Made by a program: the position numbers and the translations under genes. From Paludibacter sp. (GTDB taxonomy: Bacteria; Bacteroidota; Bacteroidia; Bacteroidales; Paludibacteraceae), in the NCBI GenBank assembly GCA_028692715.1, contig JAQUWU010000018.1, positions 1 through 64,000 of the forward strand: 64,000 bases of DNA, given 5' to 3'. A model generated the notes under the pieces. It searched no databases, was not told where the DNA came from, and worked only from the letters and a program-made list of their open reading frames with translations. Shown here piece by piece: positions 16,974 to 26,424 of the stretch. How positions within the stretch are numbered: the first letter of the stretch is position 1; each line of letters starts with the position of its first letter.

Positions 16974-17696
16974 TTATTCAACGATTAGGTCATCTTCTTT
17001 TGTCAATTCTTTTTCGCCTTTACGATAATAATAAACCAATCCATACGCCTGACATTTTTTTAATCGGGTATATGGTTTTTCATCTTTGTAATTTGCTTCT
17101 ATCTGATTCCATAAATCAAGAATAATTTCATCCCCTTTTGTCCTAAAACTTACCAGTTCTTCCCAATTTCTATTTGTTGTATTCTGATATAATTTTTGAG
17201 TTGACTTATATTCCTTAAACACCTCATAATGAACTTGTACTTTCGCAATGGCGGGATTATAAATTGGTAAACCTCCGTTTCTTACTCTTTCATTTTCACC
17301 ATCTATAATGCATTTTCCCCAGTGCAGTAAAGCAGCCTCAGTGCTTAAGTCAGGTACATTGTGAATATTAGGATCTAAATGATAAAACAACTTATGTTCC
17401 TTTTTTATATCACCACGAATAACAGAAAGATTAAAAACCTGAATAAAATGAGAAATATAAAGACGGGCATTATGAACAATTTGTTGGTAACGCTTATTAG
17501 CAGATACTTGACTTTCAAGCGTTTGCTGATATTGGATCAATTGTTTTTCGAAAATATTCAGATAGCTTTTTGCTTCGTGGATAGTTTTGTAAGCAACAGT
17601 TAATTCTTCGAAACTTTGTTTGTCAGATTGCTGTATTGCGGTACGTAAAGCTCGTAAACGCGCTTGATCAGTATTTGGGAGTCTTCGGTAGGGCAT
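16974..17696 (-). CDS. Conserved hypothetical protein (cytosolic, helical)
   Basis: I recognise this 240-residue protein as a conserved Bacteroidota hypothetical beginning MPYRRLPNTDQARLRAL, but no function is known to me. It has no signal peptide or membrane segment. Residues about 15-110 are strongly helical with heptad-like spacing, and the C-terminal part contains an aromatic KKCQAYGLVYYYRKG segment. It lies alone between two convergent or unrelated genes. Confidence 0.7.
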   Translation of the reverse strand: MPYRRLPNTDQARLRALRTAIQQSDKQSFEELTVAYKTIHEAKSYLNIFEKQLIQYQQTLESQVSANKRYQQIVHNARLYISHFIQVFNLSVIRGDIKKEHKLFYHLDPNIHNVPDLSTEAALLHWGKCIIDGENERVRNGGLPIYNPAIAKVQVHYEVFKEYKSTQKLYQNTTNRNWEELVSFRTKGDEIILDLWNQIEANYKDEKPYTRLKKCQAYGLVYYYRKGEKELTKEDDLIVE

Positions 17697-17786
17697 AAAT
17701 TCAATTGATGATTAATAATTAATAATTCACAGAAAAATTCATGAATTATTTTATCAGAAATTAATTCTTACCTACAAAGATAAAAA

Positions 17787-18764
17787 TTAATCCTTTCTGT
17801 ACATCAATTTTTCGGCTAAATTTCTCAATTCTTGCTTATTATTGTCCAAAATCTTCACATTTTCGAGATTTGCGATGGCCTTTCTATAAAAAGACTCCAT
17901 CTTGTCTTCGCAAATTTGCTTTACACCGAGTTTATTAAAAAGCGATGTTACTCCTAAAATTTTCTCCTCCGACCTATTTTGATCATTTATATTTATCCAA
18001 TTTTGAAGTTCAATTTTGTCACTCTCTCCGGCTTGTTTCAACGCATGAATTAAAAGGTAGGTTTTCTTATTGTTCAGAATATCACCGCCAATTTTTTTAC
18101 CAAAAGTGGCCTCATCACCATAAACATCTAATAAATCATCTTTCAACTGAAAAGCCAAACCTATATTGATACCAAAATTGTATAAATTTTGTGCATCATC
18201 CTCTCCTGCCCCACCAATTAAGGCTCCTGTTTTTAATGCACATCCCAATAAAACGGCAGTTTTTAACCGAATCATTTCGAGATATTCATCAGCACTTACA
18301 ATATCTCTGTTTTCAAAATCTACATCGTATTGTTGACCTTCACATATTTCAGCAGCAGTTTGAGAAAACAAGTCCAGCACAAGCTTAAGATTCTTTGTTG
18401 GAGTTTTTGCAATAAGCTGATAAGCTGCAATTTGCATTACATCTCCTGAAAGAATAGCCGTATTATCATTCCATTTTTTATGAACGGTTGGTTTTCCCCG
18501 ACGAACCTCCGCCCTATCCATAATATCGTCGTGTAACAAGGTGAAATTATGGAAAACTTCAATTCCTAATGCAGGAGAAATAGCTGCTTCAATATCTTCT
18601 GTAAATAAATTACAAGCCATTAATGTCAAAACGGGACGAATGCGCTTTCCACCCATCGAAAGTACGTAACCAATTGGTTCATAAAGTCCGTTGGGTTCTT
18701 TGTTCCAGTTGAGTTTTTCAAGTTCGGTAAAAATAATCTGAGATATTTCGTTAAATGTTTTCAT
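17787..18764 (-). CDS. Polyprenyl (isoprenyl diphosphate) synthase
   Basis: The enzyme condenses isopentenyl diphosphate with allylic diphosphates to make the chain for quinones or undecaprenol. The 325-residue product has GGKRIRPVL, the first aspartate-rich motif LLHDDIMD followed by RRGKPTVH, and the second motif QLKDDLLDVYGD. Chain length cannot be read with confidence, though the short form resembles farnesyl/geranylgeranyl synthases. The 152 bp before the neighbouring ddl hold only short TTAGTTACA inverted repeats. Confidence 0.92.
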   Translation of the reverse strand: MKTFNEISQIIFTELEKLNWNKEPNGLYEPIGYVLSMGGKRIRPVLTLMACNLFTEDIEAAISPALGIEVFHNFTLLHDDIMDRAEVRRGKPTVHKKWNDNTAILSGDVMQIAAYQLIAKTPTKNLKLVLDLFSQTAAEICEGQQYDVDFENRDIVSADEYLEMIRLKTAVLLGCALKTGALIGGAGEDDAQNLYNFGINIGLAFQLKDDLLDVYGDEATFGKKIGGDILNNKKTYLLIHALKQAGESDKIELQNWININDQNRSEEKILGVTSLFNKLGVKQICEDKMESFYRKAIANLENVKILDNNKQELRNLAEKLMYRKD

Positions 18765-18916
18765 TTTTTTAGTTACAGGTTAGAGGAACTAGATATGTGT
18801 TTTTTTAGAACAGTTACGAGGGATTTGTTACAAATTAGGAATGAAATATTTAGTAAATATCTTGTTTATTACCAATAGAACATCAACCATCTACATCCTC
18901 GTCTCGTAACTTGTAA

Positions 18917-19894
18917 CTAATTCAGCTCATTCTCAATAATTTCTGTCATAACTTCTTTAATATCCAAACCGGCAGCAGCCACCTGTTGTGGAATAAAACT
19001 AGTGGTAGTCATTCCCGGAGTGGTGTTCACTTCCAGTAAATTAATGATATCACCTTCGGAAATAATGTAATCGATACGAACAATTCCTTTGCAACCCAAA
19101 ATATCGTAAATGGCGGAAGTAAGCTTTTGTACACGTTCTGTCAATGCATCAGAGATACGTGCAGGAGTTATTTCCTGTACCTGACCTTTGTATTTAGCAT
19201 CAAAGTCGAAAAATTCGTTTTCGCTCACCACCTCTGTAACGGGCAATACCTGAGATTTATTTTTGGTTTTATAAATTCCACAAGTAATTTCAGTTCCAGC
19301 CATAAACGCTTCAATCATTACCTCTTCGCCTTCGGAAAATGCCAATGAAATAGCAGGTTGTAGTTGTTCCACTGTTTTTACTTTCGACACTCCAAAACTA
19401 CTACCTCCTACATTTGGTTTTACAAAGCAAGGTAAACCGATTTTGTTTACTACATCTTCGTTTGAAACAGATTGTCCTGAACGTAAAATTAAAGATTCAG
19501 ACACTTTAACTCCAAAACCTTTCAGGTATTGGTTGCAGGCAAATTTATTAAATGTTAAAGCCGCAGCTAACACTCCGCAACAGGAATATGGCAACCCTAT
19601 TAAATCAAAATATCCTTGTAGAATGCCATTTTCACCGGGAGTACCGTGAATAGTAATATAAGCAAAATCAAAAAGGATCTTTTTATCTTCTCTGACAAAA
19701 CTGAAATCATTTTTGTCAATACTAATTTTTTCATTTTCTGACCATTCTACCTGCCATGCTTTTCCAACGATGGTAACAATATAAATATTGTAACGTCCTT
19801 TGTCCATAAACGAATAAAGACCTGCAGCACTTTTAAGCGAAACAACTACTTCCGATGAATCTCCACCGGCAACTATAGCAATATTTTTTTTCAT
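18917..19894 (-). CDS. ddl: D-alanine--D-alanine ligase
   Basis: Ddl makes the D-Ala-D-Ala dipeptide of peptidoglycan precursors from D-alanine and ATP. The 325-residue product has the N-terminal IAIVAGGDSSEVVVSLKS, the substrate loop HGTPGENGILQG, CFVKPNVGGSSFGVSKV for ATP binding, and the C-terminal EVNTTPGMTTTS metal site. It lies downstream of rpmH, the PASTA gene and rluD on the same strand, but 171 bp of palindromic repeats separate it from rluD, so it may have its own promoter. Confidence 0.95.
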   Translation of the reverse strand: MKKNIAIVAGGDSSEVVVSLKSAAGLYSFMDKGRYNIYIVTIVGKAWQVEWSENEKISIDKNDFSFVREDKKILFDFAYITIHGTPGENGILQGYFDLIGLPYSCCGVLAAALTFNKFACNQYLKGFGVKVSESLILRSGQSVSNEDVVNKIGLPCFVKPNVGGSSFGVSKVKTVEQLQPAISLAFSEGEEVMIEAFMAGTEITCGIYKTKNKSQVLPVTEVVSENEFFDFDAKYKGQVQEITPARISDALTERVQKLTSAIYDILGCKGIVRIDYIISEGDIINLLEVNTTPGMTTTSFIPQQVAAAGLDIKEVMTEIIENELN

Positions 19895-19903
19895 ATGAAC
19901 CCT

Positions 19904-20059
19904 GCCCCTAAAGGGTATTTAAATTAGTATATTGATGACCCCTAACCCCTACTAAAGGGGAAATTAATTAGTATATTGACCCCCAACCCCTAAAGGGGAG
20001 TCTTTGTTAGTATTAAATTAAAAAACGAAAAAAGTATTCCCCTTTAGGGGTTAGGGGTT
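19904..20059. repeat. Cluster of four CCCCTAAAGGGG-type palindromes
   Basis: Copies lie at 19904-19915 (partial), 19938-19960, 19979-19998 (same orientation) and 20039-20059 (inverted). The first three are embedded in tandem units of about 41 bp that share TTAGTATATTGA. They fill the gap between rluD and ddl and could form hairpins in the rluD-ddl transcript. Confidence 0.8.
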
Positions 20060-20065
20060 GTTTTT

Positions 20066-21130
20066 TCATTCCATATTTTTGGTATAATTCCGCCATTTAT
20101 CTATCAATTCCTGCATGTCCTGAGGTAAATCGCTTTCGAAATGCATATATTCACCAGTACTCGGATGTACAAATCCAAGCGTTTTGGCATGAAGTGCTTG
20201 TCGTGGACAAATTAAGAAGCAATTTTTTATAAATGCTTTATACATAGATGTATTTTGACCTTTCAGAATTATATGACCCCCATAACGCTCATCATTAAAA
20301 AGTGTATGCCCAATATGTTTCATGTGAACACGAATCTGATGTGTTCGTCCGGTTTCCAAACGACATTCTACCAAGCTCACATAAGCCAATCGTTCCAGTA
20401 CTTTAAAATGTGTTATAGCATGTTTAGCTAAAGGATTTTCGCCTTCGGGAAAAACAGTAAATTGCATGCGGTCGCGGGGATTACGGGCTAAAGCGCCGAC
20501 AATAGTTCCCTCATCTTCTTTTATATTTCCCCAAACCAAAGCCTGATATCGTCGTTGGGTCGTTTTTTCAAAAAATTGTTTGCCTAAATGTGCTTTTGCG
20601 TGTTCAGTCTTGGCTATCAGAATCAATCCGGAAGTATCTTTATCAATACGATGAACGAGACCTATACGTGCATCGTTTGCATTAAACTCGGGGTAATCTT
20701 TCATATGCCATGCAATAGCATTCAATAATGTTCCGTCAAAATTACCAAAACCGGGATGCACAACCAGTCCCGGCTGTTTATTTACCAGAATAATATCATC
20801 ATCTTCGTAAACAATATTAATAGGAATATCCTGAGGAATAATTTCGAATTCATTAGGCGGATAATCCAATACAATGGAAATAACATCCAATGGTTTTGCC
20901 CGATAATTTGATTTTACAGCTTTCCCGTTCACCAAGATATTGCCCGACTCTGCTGCTTCCTGAATACGATTCCGAGATATATTTGACATGCAATTAACCA
21001 AATATTTATCAACACGGGTCATGGCTTGACCTTGATCCACTACAAATCGAAAATGTTCGAAAAGATTCTGCTCTTCTTCACTTTCGGTAAATTCATCGTC
21101 TTCTATTTCGTCGAAATTTTTATCAATCAC
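20066..21130 (-). CDS. rluD: RluA-family 23S rRNA pseudouridine synthase (RluD type)
   Basis: This 354-residue enzyme isomerises uridines in large-subunit rRNA. An acidic N-terminal extension is followed by an S4 domain (about residues 38-95, RVDKYLVNCMSNISRNRIQ shortened) and the catalytic domain with the RIGLVHRIDKDTSGLILI block, which carries the catalytic aspartate. A GTG start is used; the next in-frame ATG is 37 residues in, which would cut the conserved N-terminus. The PASTA gene stops 22 bp upstream, so the two are probably one operon. The stop is immediately followed by a palindromic repeat. Confidence 0.92.
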   Translation of the reverse strand: MIDKNFDEIEDDEFTESEEEQNLFEHFRFVVDQGQAMTRVDKYLVNCMSNISRNRIQEAAESGNILVNGKAVKSNYRAKPLDVISIVLDYPPNEFEIIPQDIPINIVYEDDDIILVNKQPGLVVHPGFGNFDGTLLNAIAWHMKDYPEFNANDARIGLVHRIDKDTSGLILIAKTEHAKAHLGKQFFEKTTQRRYQALVWGNIKEDEGTIVGALARNPRDRMQFTVFPEGENPLAKHAITHFKVLERLAYVSLVECRLETGRTHQIRVHMKHIGHTLFNDERYGGHIILKGQNTSMYKAFIKNCFLICPRQALHAKTLGFVHPSTGEYMHFESDLPQDMQELIDKWRNYTKNME

Positions 21131-21151
21131 ACTTCGTAGATTTTGTAATTC

Positions 21152-21985
21152 TTAGAAAAATTGTTCATCAGAACTTTCCGTTGTATTATCCTCCTCAAAT
21201 ATCTCGTCTAAACGTGATTTATCTTTTGTAAGATAGATATCGATTCTACTTCCTGTAGGTAACGCACTACCAGCTGACGGTCGCTGACGATAAATAAAAT
21301 ATTCAGATTCATTTCCCGAAGGTGTCTCATCATAATTTACAGCTCCTATTACAAACGATGATGATAGTATCGATTGTCGGGCATCTTCCAGCGCCAATCC
21401 TTTTATTGCCGGTACAATTGAATTATTATTTCCCAAACCGCTACCAACAACTAGAACTACAGCACTTCCTTCGGGTAATCGGGTACCCGAAAGGATACTT
21501 ACACCATTATATTTTACATCCGTAACTAAATCTTTATATTCTGAAGGTGTGTATTCAACATTGGAAACATATAAACCAATAGATTTAAGCATGGCATCAG
21601 CTTGTCGATAGGAAACATCGTTAACATCAGGCATTGGCACTTTACGAACCTGAAGAGAATTAACAATCAAATATATAGGGCGATTTCGTTTTACAGTAGA
21701 ATTTGCCGGTGGAATTTGCTCGATGATGGTACCCAATTGCTTTTCACGATCGTATACCGAATCAATCACCATTGGATATAATCCTTGTTTAGCAAGTACA
21801 ACAGCTGCTTCTTCCACATAAGAACCCCGCAAATCAGGAATAATTTCTGCTTCGCCATGATGTGTATAATAGTCAACGCCAATAAGAATACCCCATACTA
21901 ATGCAACAAATATTAGTAAAGCTAGAAGTACGTTTTTTAGCACAAATCCGCCAAAAGTTTCTTTCCAAAAATGTTTAAAGTCCAT
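21152..21985 (-). CDS. Membrane-anchored PASTA domain protein
   Basis: The 277-residue product has one N-terminal transmembrane helix (about residues 15-35) followed by three PASTA repeats, each with the VPDLRG/MPDVND/VPAIKGL start and the GS/PAGS turn, and an acidic tail. PASTA domains bind muropeptides or beta-lactams. Unlike Firmicutes PknB or PBP2x proteins there is no kinase or transpeptidase domain. It sits in the conserved Bacteroidota order rpmH-PASTA-rluD-ddl, a link to cell-wall synthesis. Confidence 0.9.
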   Translation of the reverse strand: MDFKHFWKETFGGFVLKNVLLALLIFVALVWGILIGVDYYTHHGEAEIIPDLRGSYVEEAAVVLAKQGLYPMVIDSVYDREKQLGTIIEQIPPANSTVKRNRPIYLIVNSLQVRKVPMPDVNDVSYRQADAMLKSIGLYVSNVEYTPSEYKDLVTDVKYNGVSILSGTRLPEGSAVVLVVGSGLGNNNSIVPAIKGLALEDARQSILSSSFVIGAVNYDETPSGNESEYFIYRQRPSAGSALPTGSRIDIYLTKDKSRLDEIFEEDNTTESSDEQFF

Positions 21986-22062
21986 AATTATAAAGAGAGT
22001 TAATAAAGCCCGAAAGTTGGTACAAAAATAGAGAAATTATTGTTTGCTAATGGCATAAAAAC

Positions 22063-22101
22063 AAAAAAAGTAAAAACTTACCAGAAGTCTTTACTTTTTT
22101 T
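22063..22101 (-). terminator. Probable terminator downstream of rpmH
   Basis: AAAAAAAGTAAA and TTTACTTTTTT arms with an inner AACTT/AAGT pairing form a hairpin 20 bp past the rpmH stop, with a T run on the gene strand. Confidence 0.6.
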
Positions 22102-22121
22102 ATACTGTTTTAGCAAAATGA

Positions 22122-22280
22122 TTAGTGTTTGTGACGACCTTCATCAGCAACACTAAGTTTTGTTCTACCTTTGGCACGACGGGAAGCCAAAACGCGGCGT
22201 CCGTTTGCTGTTGCCATTCTTTCACGGAATCCGTGTTTATTTTTTCTTTTTCTCTGCGAAGGTTGGAATGTCCTTTTCAT
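22122..22280 (-). CDS. rpmH: 50S ribosomal protein L34
   Basis: This 52-residue, highly basic protein reads [18 protein letters not shown] at its start and continues with [20 protein letters not shown], the invariant L34 signature, ending ADEGRHKH. It is a component of the large ribosomal subunit. It is shorter than common gene-calling cutoffs. The start at 22280 is fixed by the conserved MKRTFQPS. A consensus promoter lies at 22329-22358 and a hairpin terminator follows the stop, so it appears to be its own unit ahead of the PASTA and rluD genes. Confidence 0.97.
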   Translation of the reverse strand: MKRTFQPSQRKRKNKHGFRERMATANGRRVLASRRAKGRTKLSVADEGRHKH

Positions 22281-22328
22281 TGCTTTCTGTATTTTGCGTT
22301 ATTATTTTCTCTTTTCGTTTTGGGACTG

Positions 22329-22358
22329 CAAAAATAGATGATTTTTTTGGAACTGCAA
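22329..22358 (-). promoter_or_regulatory. Promoter of rpmH
   Basis: On the minus strand TTTG (22355-22358), 18 bp, then TATTTTTG (22329-22336), about 50 bp before the ATG. Confidence 0.75.
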
Positions 22359-22603
22359 ACTGTTGATAACTTTTTTATTCAATTTTCTTGTTCAAATCAA
22401 ATAATTTTCACCCAAAACTCCTTTAATTTTATAAATTAATGACCTAATTGGTCTAAAGTATATGTGGAATTTATTTTATATTTTTGTTCATGAATAGTAA
22501 GTAGTAATAGTTTTCCATACTATAAGAACAGAAATACATAAAAAAACCAGTTTATCCTACTCTATACATTTAAATCACCCTGATTCATTTAAATTTAATG
22601 ACT

Positions 22604-22668
22604 TATCTTTGAGCCATAGCAAATGAATGAAATAATATTGTATAGGTAACCTTTAGTGCATAGGTAAC
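22604..22668 (+). promoter_or_regulatory. -7 box and direct repeat upstream of the pectate lyase
   Basis: TATCTTTG (22604-22611) is a likely -7 box. Downstream, ATAGGTAAC occurs twice (22642-22650 and 22660-22668), 18 bp apart, so both face the same side of the helix roughly every second turn. They could be a regulator site inside the leader. The rest of the 22360-22735 gap is AT-rich and featureless. Confidence 0.45.
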
Positions 22669-22735
22669 ATATAAATAAAATGAAAAACTTCAAAACAAAG
22701 TACGAAAACATCGAATTACTATAGAATTTATAAAA

Positions 22736-24871
22736 ATGAAAAAAATTACAGCTCAAAACATTTTAATTGCATTTCTTTTATTATTCTCATTTTTTTCTTT
22801 AGCCGAAAACACACCCGCTTTCCCGGGTGCTGAAGGTTTTGGACGTTACACTACCGGTGGCCGTGGAGGAACAGTTTATCATGTAACATCACTGGCAGAT
22901 GATGGCTCAACGGGAACTTTTCGATGGGCAATGGAGCAAGGAGGAAAACGTACCATAGTTTTTGATGTTTCAGGAACGGTTCATTTAACTTCTGCATTAG
23001 CATTACGAAACGGAAATATTACTATTGCCGGCCAAACTGCACCGGGAGATGGAATATGCATAGCCGACTATCCTTTTACGATTAATGCAAGCAATGTCAT
23101 TATCCGATTTATACGTTTCAGACTTGGGAACAAGTTTGTTGCTTATCACGAAGGTGATGGTTTAGGCGGAATGGATCAGCAAAATATTATGGTGGACCAT
23201 TGTTCGATAAGTTGGAGTATTGACGAATGTTGTTCAGTTTACGGGAATAAAAATATGACATTACAATGGTGTATTGTTTCACAAAGTCTACGTAATTCCG
23301 GACATGAAAAAGGAGCTCATGGATATGGTGGCAATTGGGGAGGTTCCGGTGCAAGTTATCATCATAACCTGCTGGCACATCACGATAGTCGCACTCCTCG
23401 CCTTGGACCGCGTGCAAGCACACAAACCGACGAGCGTATGGATTACCGAAATAATGTAATTTACAACTGGGGTGGAAACGGTTGTTATGGTGGAGAAGGC
23501 ATGAATGTAAATATTGTAAACAATTATTATAAACCAGGTCCGGGGACAAATACCAGAAGTACATCTATACGTTACAGAATTGCTGCCATTGGCATACGTA
23601 CAAGTTCTTATGTAGCTACATACACTGCTTTTGCACCTATGTTACATGTGTGGGGCGATTATTATGTTACTGGTAACAAAATGAATGGTTACAGTGATGT
23701 TACTGCCGACAACTGGACGAAAGGCATTTACGAGCAAATCACTAATTCTAGTGTGGATAACACTTTTACTTCGACAACAAAAGATACTATGAAAATTGAT
23801 TCTCCAATTGAATATGTTTATACCACCACACAATCTCCTGAAATTGCATACGAAAAAGTGTTGCAATATGCCGGAGCATCACATTCGCGCGATTGGGTGG
23901 ATAGCTTAATGGTTTCTGATACACGCAATGGTTTTGCAACTTATACCGGATCTGGAAGTGGAGATATTTCCGGAATTATTGATTCGCAAGATGATAATAA
24001 ACCTGCCAATGCGCCTTCAGATTGGGATGCATGGCCAACACTACAAAGTACAACTCCTCTGACCGACACTGATAAAGATGGGATTCCGGATGCATGGGAA
24101 AGTGCAAATGGATTGAATCCGAGTCTTGCAAGCGATGCTAATACCTATAATTTAGATGGTTATACAATGCTAGAAGTTTATATGAACAGTCTGGTTGCAA
24201 ATATTATGACGAATGAAAATGAAGGTGGCGTTGTTTCAGGCTATACAGAAGGTTCAACAAACAGCGATTATAAATTAATTTCCTTATATCAACAAACATA
24301 TATTGGTAGTTCAGGAGCATCTTCTCCGTGGTTATTCGATGGTGGATATAATATTAGCAATGGAAATGGGAAAACATATACAACAGGAAGCGAATTAGGT
24401 GTAAAATACTCTTCAGGAGTAAAATTTACGGTGAATTTACCAAATGGTGCTACAGTAGACAGTGTTAAATTTAGTGGTTACGATAATTATAGTGGAGCTG
24501 ATTCATATCTGAGCGAATTAAACGGGACTACTTACAGTGCAACCGACTATGTTTATACTCAGAAAGAGGCCAACGGGAATTATGTTTTAGGCAGTCATAC
24601 AATTCCATTTGCAACACCGGTTGCAGGTTCATTTAGTTTTACTTTTGGAGGGAATCAGGTAGTTATGTCAATTGAGTTAAGTGTTAAAACTGCTACTGGG
24701 ATTAAAAATTATTCGGTACTGCCTCTTGACCCCAACAAACTGGTGAATGTTTACACAATAGATGGTCGGATACTGAAATCAAATGTATTACGTAGAGAAG
24801 CTACTAATCATTTATTAAATGGAATTTATATCATTGATGGACAAAAAATAATGATAAACAATCGATATTAA
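22736..24871 (+). CDS. Pectate lyase (PL1), secreted by the type IX system
   Basis: The enzyme cleaves polygalacturonate by beta-elimination. The 711-residue product has a signal peptide (about 1-22), then a PL1 parallel beta-helix from FPGAEGFGRYTTGGRGG to about residue 400, with DHCSISWSIDE and a HHDSRTPRLGPR segment in the catalytic cleft. A calcium-binding thrombospondin-3-like DTDKDGIPDAWE stretch follows near 447-458, then a beta-sandwich domain. The last 60 residues (VNVYTIDGRILKSN ... LLNGIYIIDGQK) match a type IX secretion sorting domain, so the enzyme is probably exported and surface-bound. It opens the pectin locus and ends in a strong terminator. Confidence 0.92.
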   Translation: MKKITAQNILIAFLLLFSFFSLAENTPAFPGAEGFGRYTTGGRGGTVYHVTSLADDGSTGTFRWAMEQGGKRTIVFDVSGTVHLTSALALRNGNITIAGQTAPGDGICIADYPFTINASNVIIRFIRFRLGNKFVAYHEGDGLGGMDQQNIMVDHCSISWSIDECCSVYGNKNMTLQWCIVSQSLRNSGHEKGAHGYGGNWGGSGASYHHNLLAHHDSRTPRLGPRASTQTDERMDYRNNVIYNWGGNGCYGGEGMNVNIVNNYYKPGPGTNTRSTSIRYRIAAIGIRTSSYVATYTAFAPMLHVWGDYYVTGNKMNGYSDVTADNWTKGIYEQITNSSVDNTFTSTTKDTMKIDSPIEYVYTTTQSPEIAYEKVLQYAGASHSRDWVDSLMVSDTRNGFATYTGSGSGDISGIIDSQDDNKPANAPSDWDAWPTLQSTTPLTDTDKDGIPDAWESANGLNPSLASDANTYNLDGYTMLEVYMNSLVANIMTNENEGGVVSGYTEGSTNSDYKLISLYQQTYIGSSGASSPWLFDGGYNISNGNGKTYTTGSELGVKYSSGVKFTVNLPNGATVDSVKFSGYDNYSGADSYLSELNGTTYSATDYVYTQKEANGNYVLGSHTIPFATPVAGSFSFTFGGNQVVMSIELSVKTATGIKNYSVLPLDPNKLVNVYTIDGRILKSNVLRREATNHLLNGIYIIDGQKIMINNRY

Positions 24872-24889
24872 AAAAAATAAAAACACTTT

Positions 24890-24929
24890 ACAGTTCGCTT
24901 AACAATAGGTTGAGCGAACTGTTTTTTTT
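24890..24929 (+). terminator. Intrinsic terminator of the pectate lyase gene
   Basis: ACAGTTCGCT and AGCGAACTGT arms around a 13-nt loop, followed by eight T residues. Confidence 0.85.
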
Positions 24930-25014
24930 ATGGAGAATTATACAATTATATGTCTATCCATTTCATTTACTGTCTTTTCAACAAGCAGACATCAAATCAT
25001 AAGGAAAAAAATTG

Positions 25015-25022
25015 TAAATTTG
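25015..25022 (+). promoter_or_regulatory. -7 box of the GH28-GH2 genes
   Basis: TAAATTTG lies 38 bp before the GH28 ATG. No clear TTG partner is seen. Confidence 0.5.
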
Positions 25023-25059
25023 AAACTCAAAATACTATCAACACAAAAATTTATACAAA

Positions 25060-26388
25060 ATGAAACACAGCATTACTTTGACTATTTGTTTGTTGGCAAT
25101 TATGCAAGTCTCTTGTAGTCAAAAAATAAGGAAAGATTTATTTCCCGATGGAACAAAAATACCTGCATGGTTTTCAGACACAACGAAAATAAAACCCGAA
25201 AATCTTGGTAAACAATATGTTATTACCAACTTTGGAGTTGTAAACGACAGTAACTTACTTCAAACAAAAGCTATTCAGGCGATTATCGACAAAGCTTCTG
25301 AAAATGGAGGTGGTGTTATCATTATCCCCAAAGGAATATTTTTAAGCGGAGCATTATTTTTCAAACCAAAAACGCATTTGCATGTTTCAGAAGGTGCAGT
25401 ATTGAAAGGCTCCGACGACATTTCCAATTATCCTTTTATTCCTTCGAGAATGGAAGGGCAAAACCTTGATTATTTTGCAGCTTTGGTAAATGCTTATGGA
25501 GTTGACGGTTTCACCATTTCCGGAAAAGGAACGATTGATGGCAATGGCAAAAAATACTGGGAAGCTTTTTGGGAGAGAAGAAAAGAAAATGCTAAGTGTA
25601 CCAACCTCGAAGTTTCGAGGCCTCGATTGGTTTTTATCCGCAACAGTAACGACGTTCAGGTTCAGGATGTAAAACTTCATAACTCCGGTTTTTGGACTAG
25701 CCATTATTATCAATGTAAAAATGTGAAGATTCTGGATTTACACATTTTCTCACCTCACACCACCTTTAAAGCTCCAAGTACCGATGCTATCGATCTTGAT
25801 ATCTGTTCAAATGTTCTCGTTAGAGGTTGCTATATGTCGGTAAACGACGATGCCATAGCCCTGAAAGGCGGAAAAGGACCAACAGCTGATACAGACCCAA
25901 ATAATGGAGAAAACACCAATGTTATAATTGAAAATTGTGAGTTCGGATTTTGTCACTCGGCTTTGACTTGCGGAAGCGAATCAATTCACAACAAAAATAT
26001 TCTAATGCGTAATTGTAAAGTCAACGATGCTTCAAGAGTTTTATGGTTAAAAATGCGTCCTGATACTCCTCAGAAATACGAATATATCACCGTCGAAAAT
26101 GTAACCGGACAAGCCAACAGCCTGATTTATGTAAAACCATGGACACAATTTTTTGACCTGAAAGGAAGAAAAGATGTACCGCTTTCTTATTCAGATCATA
26201 TCACCTTGAAAAATATTACAATGAAATGCAAGGTTTTTTACGATGTAAAAATTACAGAATATGACAAACTTTCGAATTTTACTTTCGAAAATTTAAACAT
26301 TAAGACTGAAAATGATTCCATTGATAAAAGCATTGTGAACAGTTTTATTCTCAAAAATGTGATGCTAAACAATAAATTGGTGAATTGA
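25060..26388 (+). CDS. GH28 polygalacturonase, lipoprotein
   Basis: GH28 enzymes hydrolyse galacturonan chains. The 442-residue product has a lipoprotein signal with Cys19 (MQVSC), so it is likely envelope-anchored. The beta-helix carries the family sites: STDAIDLD (Asp242, Asp245), NDDAIALK (Asp263-Asp264), the His in FCHSALTCGSE (His299) and a VLWLKMRPDT segment at the RIK position. It is followed 36 bp later by the GH2 gene, so both are probably one transcript. Exo versus endo action cannot be told from sequence. Confidence 0.92.
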   Translation: MKHSITLTICLLAIMQVSCSQKIRKDLFPDGTKIPAWFSDTTKIKPENLGKQYVITNFGVVNDSNLLQTKAIQAIIDKASENGGGVIIIPKGIFLSGALFFKPKTHLHVSEGAVLKGSDDISNYPFIPSRMEGQNLDYFAALVNAYGVDGFTISGKGTIDGNGKKYWEAFWERRKENAKCTNLEVSRPRLVFIRNSNDVQVQDVKLHNSGFWTSHYYQCKNVKILDLHIFSPHTTFKAPSTDAIDLDICSNVLVRGCYMSVNDDAIALKGGKGPTADTDPNNGENTNVIIENCEFGFCHSALTCGSESIHNKNILMRNCKVNDASRVLWLKMRPDTPQKYEYITVENVTGQANSLIYVKPWTQFFDLKGRKDVPLSYSDHITLKNITMKCKVFYDVKITEYDKLSNFTFENLNIKTENDSIDKSIVNSFILKNVMLNNKLVN

Positions 26389-26424
26389 AAAAAAATAGTC
26401 TGATAACTTTAATCATAAACTATC

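Noticed and set aside
24930..25118. Small frame of 62 codons after the PL1 terminator
   Set aside because: It overlaps the GH28 start in another frame and has no family resemblance.
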